Shown: positions 1-6,518, counted from the first letter of the stretch. The stretch: DNA of 7,791 nt from Oscillospiraceae bacterium (GCA_016296045.1 JAEDKB010000070.1:1-7791), one strand, 5' to 3'. The notes: generated from the sequence alone by a model not told the origin. Made by a program: numbers and translations.

Positions 1-1
1 A

Positions 2-3000
2 TCCCGCATTCTGGCTGTTCTTCTGATGGTCTGCATGATCCTGTCGATGATTCCGGCAGTATTCGCAGGCGAAGACACAGTTGACTTTGCATTTCTTGTA
101 ACTTCAGATTTGCACGGCCAGATCTATGCAACCGACTACACGGCTGCCGCAAGTGCAAGCGGCACGTACAAGCGCGGCTTGACACGTGTTGCAACCTACA
201 TCAAGGAAATGCGTGCTGAGTACGGTGAGAATCTGTACGTTGCTGATATGGGCGATACCATTCAGGGCGCACCGCTGACCTACTACTACGCATTCAACAA
301 GCTCGAAGAAGAACAGCCTGCAATGAAGGCGTTCCGTACCATCGGCTACGATCTTTGGGTGGTTGGCAACCATGAGTTCAACTATGGCTTAAAAATCCTC
401 AACAAGCAGTTGGAGGATTTGACCGCTCCGGCTACCGAAACCGAGAAGCCGGTCGATGTCTGCATGGCAAACTACCTGAAGGCTGAGACCAACAGCGATA
501 AGGAAAAGGACTGGGCAACCTGGAACGACTATGCTCCTTATTACATCAAGGACTTTGACGGTGTTAAGGTCGCTGTGATCGGCTTTGGTAACCCCAATGT
601 TCCGAAGTGGGATATTCCCGCAAACTGGGAAGGCATCTATTTTGCTGATATCGTCGAGACCTATAAGCACTATGAAGCTGAAATGCTCGAAAAGGCTGAT
701 ATGATCGTTGTTGTTGCGCACAGCGGCATCGGTTCTGACGAAGGTTCCGACTTCATGGAGCGTCTTGTCAACGAGACCAATACCATTGCTTTCGCATTCT
801 CCGGCCATGAGCATGGCAACAAGGTCTATATGGCAAAGAACAGCGATGACAAGGAAATCCCCATCCTGCAGCCGTATACCAAGGCACGCGCCGTCTCTCA
901 GGTCAAGGTTACCTACAATAAGACCGACAAGACCTATGAGCTGAAGGCCGAAAACGTCAATATGGAGAACTACAAAATTGACGAAGACCTCGCAAGTGTC
1001 CTGAAGCCGTATGAAGATGCCACTTGGAATGACTATATGCTGGATGTCATCGGCCAGTCCAAGGGCGATTATCCGGCAAGCAATCTGGGCACTGCGCCTT
1101 CGGCATTTATGGATCTGATCAATACCGTCCAGCTCTGGGGTGCTTATGACCGTACCGGCGAAAACACGCCCGACGACGAGACGGACGATACCATGGCTCA
1201 GCTTTCCATTTCCGCTCCGCTGACCTCCGGTGACAAGGCAAACCTGATTTCTGCCGGCGACATCTATCTGGGCGATATGTTTGGCCTGTACCGTTTTGAA
1301 AACTGGTTCTATCAGATTACTATGAGCGGCGAAGAAGTCCATCAGTGGCTGGAATTTGCTGCTACCAAGATCCAGATTGACGGAGAAGGCAACCCCACCG
1401 TCAGCAACGGCGATCTGACCTATTATGATGTCATCTACGGCGATGGCTTCTACTACGAAATCGACTACACCGCACCGATCGGCGCCCGTGTAAAGAACAT
1501 CACCTACAAGGAAAAGGCAGTTCAGGCGGACGACGAATTCACGGTCGTTGTCAACAACTACCGTTACAACGGCGGCGGCAACTATGTCAAGTGGCTCAAT
1601 GAGCATGGCTGCAAATTTGAGGCAAACGATCCCGACCGTATCATCTATTCCACCCAGTTCGATATGATCCAGGGCGAGGACGAAGGTCAGGCTCGTACCC
1701 TGCTGACCCGCTATATCGAGGATCAGACCAAGACCAACGGCGGCATCGATCCGAAGATCGACTCCACCTGGAAGCTCGTTAATGGCTCCGATGGCGCAGT
1801 TGAAATCTTCTTTACGAACGACGTGCATGGCAAATATGAGAACTATGCATACGCAGCAGAAATCATGAAGTACGGCGATCTCATTGTGGATGCCGGCGAT
1901 AACATTCAGGGTTCCGTTGCAACCACGCTGACCAAGGGTCAGTGCATGGTCGACCTGATGAATACGGTTGGCTATGATCTTGCAGTTCCCGGCAACCACG
2001 AATTCGACTTTGGCTTTGACCGCTTCCTCGAAATCGTAAACGGTGAGAATACTCCGTACGTTTCCGCGAATATCTGGGACAAGGTTGCAGATAAGGCCCT
2101 CATGGATGGCTATAAGATCTTTGAGGTGGAAGGTAAGAAGGTCGCTTTGGTCGGCATTACCACTCCGGAAACGCTGGTTAAATCCACGCCTGCATTCTTC
2201 CAGAATGAAAAGGGTGAATGGATCTACGACTTCTGCAACGATACGACCGGCGAAAAGCTGTACACGATTGTGCAGGAGAATGTTGACGCAGCAAAGGCAG
2301 AAGGCGCTGATTACGTCATCGCAATCGGTCATCTGGGCATTGACGAACAGTCCGAGCCCTGGACTTCTTCCTCCGTTATTAAGAATACGACCGGCATCGA
2401 CGCTTTGATTGACGGTCACTCTCACAGCACTTTCACTACGACCGAAAAGAACAAGGATGACAAGGATGTTGTTGTTGCTCAGACCGGCACCAAGCTGGCA
2501 AATGTCGGCAGACTGCTGATCGACAAGGACGGCAAGATCACTGCGGAGCTGGTTCCTGTTGTCGCGGGTACTGCACCGCAGAATGCAAAGGTTGCAGAGG
2601 CGGTTGCAAAGGTCAAGGCTGAAGTCGATACGATCAGTGCAACGAAGGTTGCAACCACGGAAGTCGAATTGACCACGCTGGATCCGGATACCGGCAAGCG
2701 TGCAGTCCGTAACGCAGAGACCAACCTCGGCGACCTGTGCGCAGACGCATATCGTGATCTGCTCGGTACCGACATCGCGTTTGTCAACGGCGGCGGCGTT
2801 CGTGCGAACATCGCAGCAGGCGACGTTACCTATGGCGATGTGATCGCAGTCCATCCGTTCGGCAACATGGCTTGCTCTATCAAGGTTTCCGGTGCAAAGA
2901 TTTGGGAAGCTCTGGAACTTGGCGCAGCAGCGCATCCCGGCGAATCCGGCGGCTTCCTGCAGGTTTCCGGCCTGACCTATACCATTGACGACAACGTCGA

Positions 3001-3877
3001 ATCCCCGGTTATCAAGGACGAAACCGGTATGTTCGTTGGCCTGAAGGAAGGCGCAGCCCATAGAGTTACCGATGTCAAGGTCGGCGGCGAACCGCTGGAT
3101 GTCGAGAAGATCTATACGCTCGGCGGTCATAACTATATGCTCAAGAACGGCGGCGACGGCTATGCAATGTTCAAGGGCTGCGAAGTCGTCAAGGACGAGA
3201 TCGCAGTGGATAATGAAGTCCTGATCCGCTACATCCGCGACACGCTGAAGGGCGTTGTTTCTAAGGATTCCATCTATGCAAATCCGCGCGGTGAAGGCCG
3301 TATTAAGATCATTGAGAAGGATCCCAACCCGTTCACCGATGTGAAGGAAACTGACTGGTTCTACGAATATGTTCTGAAGATGGTCGATAAGGGCGTTATC
3401 AAGGGCTATACCGCAACGACCTTCGCACCTGACGGAGACCTGACTCGTGCTCAGATGGCAACCATGCTCTATCGTCTGGCAGGCAGCCCCGAGGTTGAGG
3501 GCGAATGCACCTTCGTCGATGTTGCAAAGGACGCATGGTATGTCAAGGAAGTTACCTGGGCAGAAAAGAACGGCGTTGTCAACGGCGTTGGCAAGGGCAA
3601 GTTTGATCCGGAAGGCAAGATTACCCGTGAGCAGCTTGTTGTCATGATGCACCGTCTGGCAGGCTTGGTAGAAGCTGATGCGGATCTCTCCACCTTCGCA
3701 GATGCTGCTTCTGTTTCCGATTGGGCAACGGCAGCAATGAAGTGGGCAGTTAAGAACGAGATCATTGGCGGTACCAGCATGACCGGCAGTGACAAGCTCT
3801 ACATCGATCCGCAGGGCAACACCACTCGTGCACAGGCTGCAAAGATCCTCTGCGTATACGACAGCATGAGCAAATAA
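2..3877 (+). CDS. SLH-anchored bifunctional/trifunctional nucleotide phosphoesterase (YfkN-like: CpdB-type module + 5'-nucleotidase module + 3 SLH), 5' partial
   Basis: Secreted, cell-surface enzyme predicted to remove phosphate from 2',3'-cyclic nucleotides and 3'/5'-nucleotides. Residues are numbered from the Met at base 26. The open frame and a hydrophobic stretch continue upstream of that Met to base 2 with no ribosome site, so the true start lies outside the window; the signal peptide ends near AVFA|GED (about 14/15). Module 1 (about 20-525): metallophosphatase motifs D28-x-H30, GDTIQG 76-81, GNHE 114-117, AHSG 231-234 and GHEH 260-263, then a 5'-nucleotidase C-terminal domain with NGGG 515-518. 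Module 2 (about 590-1075): D599-x-H601, GDNIQG 624-629, GNHE 656-659, GHLG 768-771, GHSH 797-800, then RNAETNLGDL from 895 and NGGGVRA 921-927. All metal ligands look intact in both. Three SLH repeats follow (about 1102-1153, 1161-1213, 1222-1278). The order matches Bacillus YfkN, with SLH repeats at the C-terminal anchor position. Exact substrates of each module are inferred from family. Confidence 0.93.
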   Translation, partial: SRILAVLLMVCMILSMIPAVFAGEDTVDFAFLVTSDLHGQIYATDYTAAASASGTYKRGLTRVATYIKEMRAEYGENLYVADMGDTIQGAPLTYYYAFNKLEEEQPAMKAFRTIGYDLWVVGNHEFNYGLKILNKQLEDLTAPATETEKPVDVCMANYLKAETNSDKEKDWATWNDYAPYYIKDFDGVKVAVIGFGNPNVPKWDIPANWEGIYFADIVETYKHYEAEMLEKADMIVVVAHSGIGSDEGSDFMERLVNETNTIAFAFSGHEHGNKVYMAKNSDDKEIPILQPYTKARAVSQVKVTYNKTDKTYELKAENVNMENYKIDEDLASVLKPYEDATWNDYMLDVIGQSKGDYPASNLGTAPSAFMDLINTVQLWGAYDRTGENTPDDETDDTMAQLSISAPLTSGDKANLISAGDIYLGDMFGLYRFENWFYQITMSGEEVHQWLEFAATKIQIDGEGNPTVSNGDLTYYDVIYGDGFYYEIDYTAPIGARVKNITYKEKAVQADDEFTVVVNNYRYNGGGNYVKWLNEHGCKFEANDPDRIIYSTQFDMIQGEDEGQARTLLTRYIEDQTKTNGGIDPKIDSTWKLVNGSDGAVEIFFTNDVHGKYENYAYAAEIMKYGDLIVDAGDNIQGSVATTLTKGQCMVDLMNTVGYDLAVPGNHEFDFGFDRFLEIVNGENTPYVSANIWDKVADKALMDGYKIFEVEGKKVALVGITTPETLVKSTPAFFQNEKGEWIYDFCNDTTGEKLYTIVQENVDAAKAEGADYVIAIGHLGIDEQSEPWTSSSVIKNTTGIDALIDGHSHSTFTTTEKNKDDKDVVVAQTGTKLANVGRLLIDKDGKITAELVPVVAGTAPQNAKVAEAVAKVKAEVDTISATKVATTEVELTTLDPDTGKRAVRNAETNLGDLCADAYRDLLGTDIAFVNGGGVRANIAAGDVTYGDVIAVHPFGNMACSIKVSGAKIWEALELGAAAHPGESGGFLQVSGLTYTIDDNVESPVIKDETGMFVGLKEGAAHRVTDVKVGGEPLDVEKIYTLGGHNYMLKNGGDGYAMFKGCEVVKDEIAVDNEVLIRYIRDTLKGVVSKDSIYANPRGEGRIKIIEKDPNPFTDVKETDWFYEYVLKMVDKGVIKGYTATTFAPDGDLTRAQMATMLYRLAGSPEVEGECTFVDVAKDAWYVKEVTWAEKNGVVNGVGKGKFDPEGKITREQLVVMMHRLAGLVEADADLSTFADAASVSDWATAAMKWAVKNEIIGGTSMTGSDKLYIDPQGNTTRAQAAKILCVYDSMSK

Positions 3878-3915
3878 TTTCCGCTTTAAACATTTCGGAT
3901 CAATATTTTAGTATT

Positions 3916-3950
3916 TGCGGCGTGGCTCTCCGGGGCCACGCCGTATTTTA
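3916..3950 (+). terminator. Rho-independent terminator of the nucleotidase gene
   Basis: A 9-bp GC-rich stem (CGGCGTGGC 3918-3926 with GCCACGCCG 3935-3943) and an 8-nt loop are followed by a short T-rich tail (TATTTTA). It lies about 40 nt after the TAA at 3875-3877 and ends the plus-strand transcript. Confidence 0.85.
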
Positions 3951-4000
3951 CAAAAAGCCTTTATTTCTATCTCTTTGAATTCTGCTTTGTTGAGCGCCGT

Positions 4001-4054
4001 AACAAAAACCGGGCACCAATTGTGATACGCATTGTATCAAAATCGGTGCCCGGT
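4001..4054 (-). terminator. Long hairpin with T-tract on the minus strand, probable terminator
   Basis: Two 21-nt arms (4008-4028 and 4034-4054) pair at 19 of 21 positions around a 5-nt loop; the mismatches are A4018/C4044 and G4022/A4040. Read on the minus strand, the GC-rich base of the stem (ACCGGGCACC type) runs straight into GGTTTTTGTT, which suits a terminator. Read on the plus strand there is no T-run. It faces the convergent plus-strand terminator at 3916-3950. No minus-strand gene lies immediately before it except the tRNA, which has its own terminator, so it is either a backstop or a remnant. Confidence 0.6.
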
Positions 4055-4106
4055 AATGCCGGAGAGGGCATAAAGTGTGGAAAAAACGATATTATCCGTT
4101 CCTCAC

Positions 4107-4185
4107 ATACGCGAAGCATATATCATCTGCGCAGCAGATATCATAACGATAGCTATATCATCCGTGACCGTAGGGAATGGATATC
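4107..4185. repeat. Modular array of mini-hairpins (four cells, about 18-nt period)
   Basis: Four short palindromic cells are each followed by the trinucleotide ATC. Cell 1, 4107-4121: ATACGC-GAA-GCATAT, 5 of 6 pairs. Cell 2, 4125-4139: ATCTGC-GCA-GCAGAT, 6 of 6 pairs. Cell 3, 4143-4156: ATAAC-GATA-GCTAT, 4 of 5 pairs. Cell 4, 4160-4182: ATCCGT...ATGGAT with an 11-nt loop. Cell starts are 18, 18 and 17 nt apart, and the loops of cells 1-3 are GNA or GNNA type. The stems differ in sequence while the AT ends, loop type and ATC linkers stay fixed. From memory, similar ATATCAT-punctuated repeats occur between genes in Ruminococcaceae genomes; I cannot confirm this here. The rest of the non-genic stretch 3878-4230 holds only the three terminator-like hairpins and a weak 5-bp hairpin at 4056-4071. 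Confidence 0.7.
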
Positions 4186-4190
4186 ATTGA

Positions 4191-4229
4191 AAAAACACAC
4201 TTTTGTCCGGTAGACAAAAGTGTGTTTTT
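4191..4229 (-). terminator. Terminator directly after tRNA-Gly (bidirectional shape)
   Basis: A perfect 17-bp inverted repeat (arms 4191-4207 and 4213-4229, loop CGGTA) begins one base beyond the encoded CCA end of the minus-strand tRNA. The outer stem is A5/T5, so a T-run leaves the hairpin on either strand; on the minus strand it extends to six T. It serves the tRNA transcript and may also stop plus-strand read-through. Confidence 0.85.
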
Positions 4230-4230
4230 A

Positions 4231-4304
4231 TGGAGCGGATAAAGGGAGTCGAACCCTCCTGTGCAGCTTGGGAAGCTGCCGTTCTACCGATGAACTATAT
4301 CCGC
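4231..4304 (-). tRNA. trnG: tRNA-Gly, anticodon CCC
   Basis: Reads glycine GGG codons. The minus strand folds as a full cloverleaf: acceptor GCGGATA/TATCCGC (7 bp), D-arm GTTC/GAAC with an ATCGGTA loop, anticodon stem GCAGC/GCTGC around loop TTCCCAA (anticodon CCC, preceded by T33), a 4-nt variable region, and T-stem GAGGG/CCCTT with loop TTCGACT. The 3' CCA is encoded, after discriminator T. The length is 74 nt including CCA. It appears to be a single-gene unit with its own promoter (4353-4381) and terminator (4191-4229). The leader contains a small ATTCT/AGAAT hairpin at 4312-4325, a few bases before the mature 5' end. Confidence 0.96.
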
Positions 4305-4352
4305 ATATGAAATTCTTTCGAGAATGCGCCGTATTTTCTTATGAATAAAACA

Positions 4353-4381
4353 ATTATAGCACCTGTCGAGGAAAAAATCAA
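4353..4381 (-). promoter_or_regulatory. Promoter of tRNA-Gly
   Basis: On the minus strand, TTGATT (4381-4376) and TATAAT (4358-4353) are separated by exactly 17 bp, and TGC directly before TATAAT gives an extended -10. The predicted start is near 4346, about 40 nt before the mature tRNA. The -35 lies in the loop, and the spacer in one arm, of the hairpin at 4359-4402. Confidence 0.75.
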
Positions 4382-4402
4382 TCTATTTTCCCCGACAGGT
4401 GC
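4359..4402 (-). terminator. Terminator-like hairpin after the PfoR-like gene
   Basis: Arms 4359-4373 and 4388-4402 pair at 14 of 15 positions (core GCACCTGTCG/CGACAGGTGC) around a 14-nt loop, starting 15 nt after the stop codon of the minus-strand gene. On the minus strand the tail is TATAATTGTTTT, a modest T-tract. On the plus strand it is AATTTTTATTTT, which is stronger. It probably works in both directions. Confidence 0.65.
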
Positions 4403-4417
4403 AATTTTTATTTTATA

Positions 4418-5452
4418 TTAACAATCCAACTTGAGATCGCCCGGACGGATCCAGCCGAGCTTTCGCATCAGTTCGCTGAATGCCAGCGTGAGTACGGCGG
4501 GCAGCACCAGACAGATCAGCACCAGACCGATCCAGTCCATAGTGCTCAGGCTGCCCATCGTCGTTACAACGCCCAGAGGTCCGACCAGACCACAGGTGCC
4601 CATGCCGGCAGAAACGCCTGCATTTTCCATCTGGAAAATCAGCGTGGAAATCGGCCCGACGATTGCAGAGGAAAGAATCGTCGGCAGCCATATGATAGGA
4701 CGTTTGACAATGTTGCCCATTTGCAGCATGGAGGTTCCGAGACCCTGTGCGGTCAGACCGCCCCAACGGTTTTCACGGAAACTCATAACGGCAAAGCCGA
4801 TCATCTGACAGCAGCAGCCGGCGGTTGCGGCGCCGCCTGCCAGACCGGAAATGCCGATCATGGCACAAATGGCAGCGGAGCTGACAGGCAGGGTGAGCAG
4901 GACACCAACGACGACCGATACAATGATACCCATCAAAAGCGGCTGAAGCTCTGTGGCGGTATTGATGAATTCGCCGATGTAGTGCATGCCGTAGGCAACG
5001 GGCGGACAAAGCAGCAGGGAAATGCCATAGCCGGCAAGGATTGTCACAATGGGCGTAACAAGAAGGTCAACCTTTGTTTCTTTGTAAACGAGCTTGCCCA
5101 ACTCGCAGGCAACCAAAACCGCAAGGAAGGCACCGGCAGGACCGGCTGTGTAATCGGCAGCGCCGGAAGAATAGCCGATTGCGCCCACAACGGCACAGGA
5201 AAACAGAACGAAGCCCTCCGCTTTCAGCGAATAAGCAACGGCAACACCGATTGCCGCGCCGACAACATAACCGTTCTGCGCAAAGGAGGCGATTTCCTCC
5301 AAAAAGGAGATATGACACCATTTACCCAGGGTGGCGAAAATCGTGCCGATCAGCAGGGAAGCAAACAGACCCTGTGCCATAGCGCCCATTGCTGTAACAA
5401 AGTAGGTTCTCCAGGAAAGACTGATATTCTTCCTTTCAAGGAATTGTTTCAT
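4418..5452 (-). CDS. PfoR/PTS_EIIC_2-family polytopic membrane protein
   Basis: A 344-aa integral membrane protein resembling the PfoR family (COG3641; Pfam PTS_EIIC_2), named after a putative regulator of perfringolysin O in Clostridium perfringens and often annotated as a PTS IIC-like permease. I see about ten hydrophobic segments (about 16-42, 59-75, 80-93, 105-117, 129-150, 170-190, 193-222, 253-275, 285-300, 306-326). The N-terminal stretch ending in AMGAMAQGLFASLLIGT and the loop QMGNIVKRPIIWLP (about 244-257) fit my memory of the family. There is no IIA or IIB phosphorylation domain and none is encoded nearby, so phosphotransfer is doubtful. A Cys triplet at 213-215 is unusual. The start ATG (5452-5450) is preceded by GGAG (5467-5464) at 11-nt spacing, a weak site. 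The gene is divergent from two nucleoside hydrolases, which suggests shared control or a nucleoside/ribose-related role; this is inference only. Confidence 0.85.
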   Translation of the reverse strand: MKQFLERKNISLSWRTYFVTAMGAMAQGLFASLLIGTIFATLGKWCHISFLEEIASFAQNGYVVGAAIGVAVAYSLKAEGFVLFSCAVVGAIGYSSGAADYTAGPAGAFLAVLVACELGKLVYKETKVDLLVTPIVTILAGYGISLLLCPPVAYGMHYIGEFINTATELQPLLMGIIVSVVVGVLLTLPVSSAAICAMIGISGLAGGAATAGCCCQMIGFAVMSFRENRWGGLTAQGLGTSMLQMGNIVKRPIIWLPTILSSAIVGPISTLIFQMENAGVSAGMGTCGLVGPLGVVTTMGSLSTMDWIGLVLICLVLPAVLTLAFSELMRKLGWIRPGDLKLDC

Positions 5453-5469
5453 TTTCTATCACACTCCGG

Positions 5470-5505
5470 CAGCACTTGTGCTGTATTTTGCACCATTGTA
5501 CAGCA
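5470..5505. promoter_or_regulatory. Candidate operator: two overlapping palindromes
   Basis: CAGCAC-TT-GTGCTG (5470-5483) is a perfect 6-bp inverted repeat just downstream of the predicted start of the minus-strand gene. TGCTGTA (5479-5485) and TACAGCA (5499-5505) form a perfect 7-bp inverted repeat with a 13-bp spacer that spans the -10 box at 5495-5500. The two palindromes share GCTG-containing bases, so they are mutually exclusive as hairpins. The positions suit a repressor site, but no regulator is visible in the window. Confidence 0.4.
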
Positions 5506-5523
5506 AAAAAAGTCAGATTGCAA
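5495..5523 (-). promoter_or_regulatory. Promoter of the PfoR-like gene
   Basis: On the minus strand, TTGCAA (5523-5518) and TACAAT (5500-5495) are separated by 17 bp. The predicted start near 5488 gives a leader of about 35 nt before ATG. It is back to back with the hydrolase promoter; the two -35 boxes are only 8 bp apart. Confidence 0.6.
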
Positions 5524-5531
5524 TACGTGAA

Positions 5532-5560
5532 TTGACATTCTTCAGAGGATATAATAAAAT
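5532..5560 (+). promoter_or_regulatory. Promoter of the nucleoside hydrolase pair
   Basis: A consensus TTGACA (5532-5537) and TAAAAT (5555-5560) are separated by exactly 17 bp. A perfect TATAAT also sits at 5550-5555, but the spacing to TTGACA would be only 12 bp. Transcription should start near 5567, giving a leader of about 22 nt. Confidence 0.75.
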
Positions 5561-5571
5561 AGTACCAAAAG

Positions 5572-5579
5572 AAAGGGGA
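5572..5579 (+). promoter_or_regulatory. Ribosome binding site fixing the first hydrolase start
   Basis: AAAGGGGA lies 9 nt before ATG 5589 and downstream of the predicted transcription start. An in-frame ATG at 5478 would lie upstream of the promoter, so 5589 is the right start. Confidence 0.8.
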
Positions 5580-5588
5580 CGAGAAACA

Positions 5589-6518
5589 ATGAGCAGAATT
5601 CCGGTTATTCTTGACGGTGATCCCGGTCATGATGACGCGATTGCCTGGATGCTTGCCAAGGCCAGTCCGATGCTGGATATCCGTGCCGTAACTTCGGTGT
5701 GCGGCAATCAGACGATTGAAAAAACAACCTATAATGCGCTTCGTATCTGTACGCTTCTCGGAATTGACTGCCCGGTTGCAATGGGCAGACCGTCTCCGCT
5801 GCTGGCAGAGCCGATGAATGCGCCTTCTGTTCACGGGCAGAGCGGTTTGGACGGCCCGAAGCTGCCGGAGCCTGCGATGGAGCTGAGCCGGATGCGTTCG
5901 GTGGAGCTGATGGCAAAGGTGCTGCGTGAAAGCGAAGCACCGGTAACGATTGTTTCGACGGGCCCGCAGACCAATGTTGCCGCGCTTCTTTTGGCACATC
6001 CGGAGCTGAAAAACAAAATCGGTCAGATCAGTCTGATGGGCGGCGGAATTGCGCATGGAAACTGGACGCCTGCGGCGGAGTTTAATATTCTGGTGGATCC
6101 GGAAGCAGCGAAAATCGTGTTTGAAAGCGGCGTTCCGGTCATTATGAGCGGGCTGGATGTCACGGAAAAAGCGTTGATTTTCCCTGCTGATTTCGAGCGT
6201 ATTCGTGCAGTCGGCAATCAGGTAGCCGGAGTGGTTGCCGATTGGCTGGAATTCTTCTATGCGTTTCATCGTGAGCTGGGATATCCCGGCGCACCGCTGC
6301 ATGATCCGGTTGCAGTCGTGTCGCTGGTTCGTCCCGACCTGCTGATTTCCAAGGAACTCTGTGTTGAGGTCGAAACAAAGGGCGAATACTGTCGAGGCGC
6401 AACCATCGGTCATGATCGTAAACCTGCCAATGCCAGAGTCAACCTCGGTATTGACCGCGACGGCTTTGCCGATTTTCTCGTTGAGGCTGTCAGCACCTAT
6501 GGGGAGGGAAAACAATGA
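5589..6518 (+). CDS. Nucleoside hydrolase 1 (inosine/uridine-preferring N-ribohydrolase family)
   Basis: A 309-aa cytoplasmic enzyme of the IunH/Rih family, which hydrolyses the N-glycosidic bond of ribonucleosides to free base and ribose for salvage. The calcium-binding signature DGDPGHDD sits at 9-16 (D9, D15, D16). Other family landmarks are HGQSGLDG 82-89, STGPQTN 123-129, LMGGG 149-153, AEFNI 163-167 with D170 after it, and HD 238-239, matching the C-terminal His and Asp ligand of the family. The length is typical. The start is set by the ribosome site at 5572-5579. The stop overlaps the next gene by ATGA, so the two are translationally coupled in one operon. The base specificity (purine, pyrimidine or broad) cannot be read from these motifs. 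Confidence 0.93.
   Translation: MSRIPVILDGDPGHDDAIAWMLAKASPMLDIRAVTSVCGNQTIEKTTYNALRICTLLGIDCPVAMGRPSPLLAEPMNAPSVHGQSGLDGPKLPEPAMELSRMRSVELMAKVLRESEAPVTIVSTGPQTNVAALLLAHPELKNKIGQISLMGGGIAHGNWTPAAEFNILVDPEAAKIVFESGVPVIMSGLDVTEKALIFPADFERIRAVGNQVAGVVADWLEFFYAFHRELGYPGAPLHDPVAVVSLVRPDLLISKELCVEVETKGEYCRGATIGHDRKPANARVNLGIDRDGFADFLVEAVSTYGEGKQ
6501..6508 (+). promoter_or_regulatory. Ribosome binding site of the second hydrolase
   Basis: GGGGAGGG lies inside the end of the first hydrolase gene, 6 nt before ATG 6515. It is strong and well spaced, supporting independent re-initiation at the ATGA overlap. Confidence 0.8.

Noticed and set aside
389..3652. A 1087-codon minus-strand reading frame opposite the nucleotidase gene
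   Set aside because: It is in exact codon register with the sense gene and its openness follows from missing TTA/CTA/TCA sense codons. It has no ATG or ribosome site at its start, and the translation shows no recognisable domain, whereas the sense strand has full catalytic motifs.
4107..4185. CRISPR array
   Set aside because: Cells are only about 18 nt, differ in sequence, and are joined by 3-nt linkers. There are no long identical repeats, no spacers and no cas genes.
4022..4213. A 63-codon plus-strand frame starting at GTG
   Set aside because: It starts inside the long hairpin, has no ribosome site, and runs through the mini-hairpin array and into the tRNA terminator. The open frame follows from the 18-nt (six-codon) period of the repeat.
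4721..5530. A 269-codon plus-strand frame opposite the PfoR-like gene
   Set aside because: It is in register with the minus-strand membrane protein gene and hydrophilic with no family features, and it crosses the divergent promoter region. It is a codon-bias shadow.
5478..5588. A 37-codon N-terminal extension of nucleoside hydrolase 1
   Set aside because: It would begin upstream of the consensus promoter at 5532-5560 and lacks a ribosome site. The family normally starts a few residues before the Asp signature.
5436..6515. A 359-codon minus-strand frame opposite nucleoside hydrolase 1
   Set aside because: It is an in-register antisense shadow. The sense strand carries the DxDPGxDD signature and a well-placed ribosome site.
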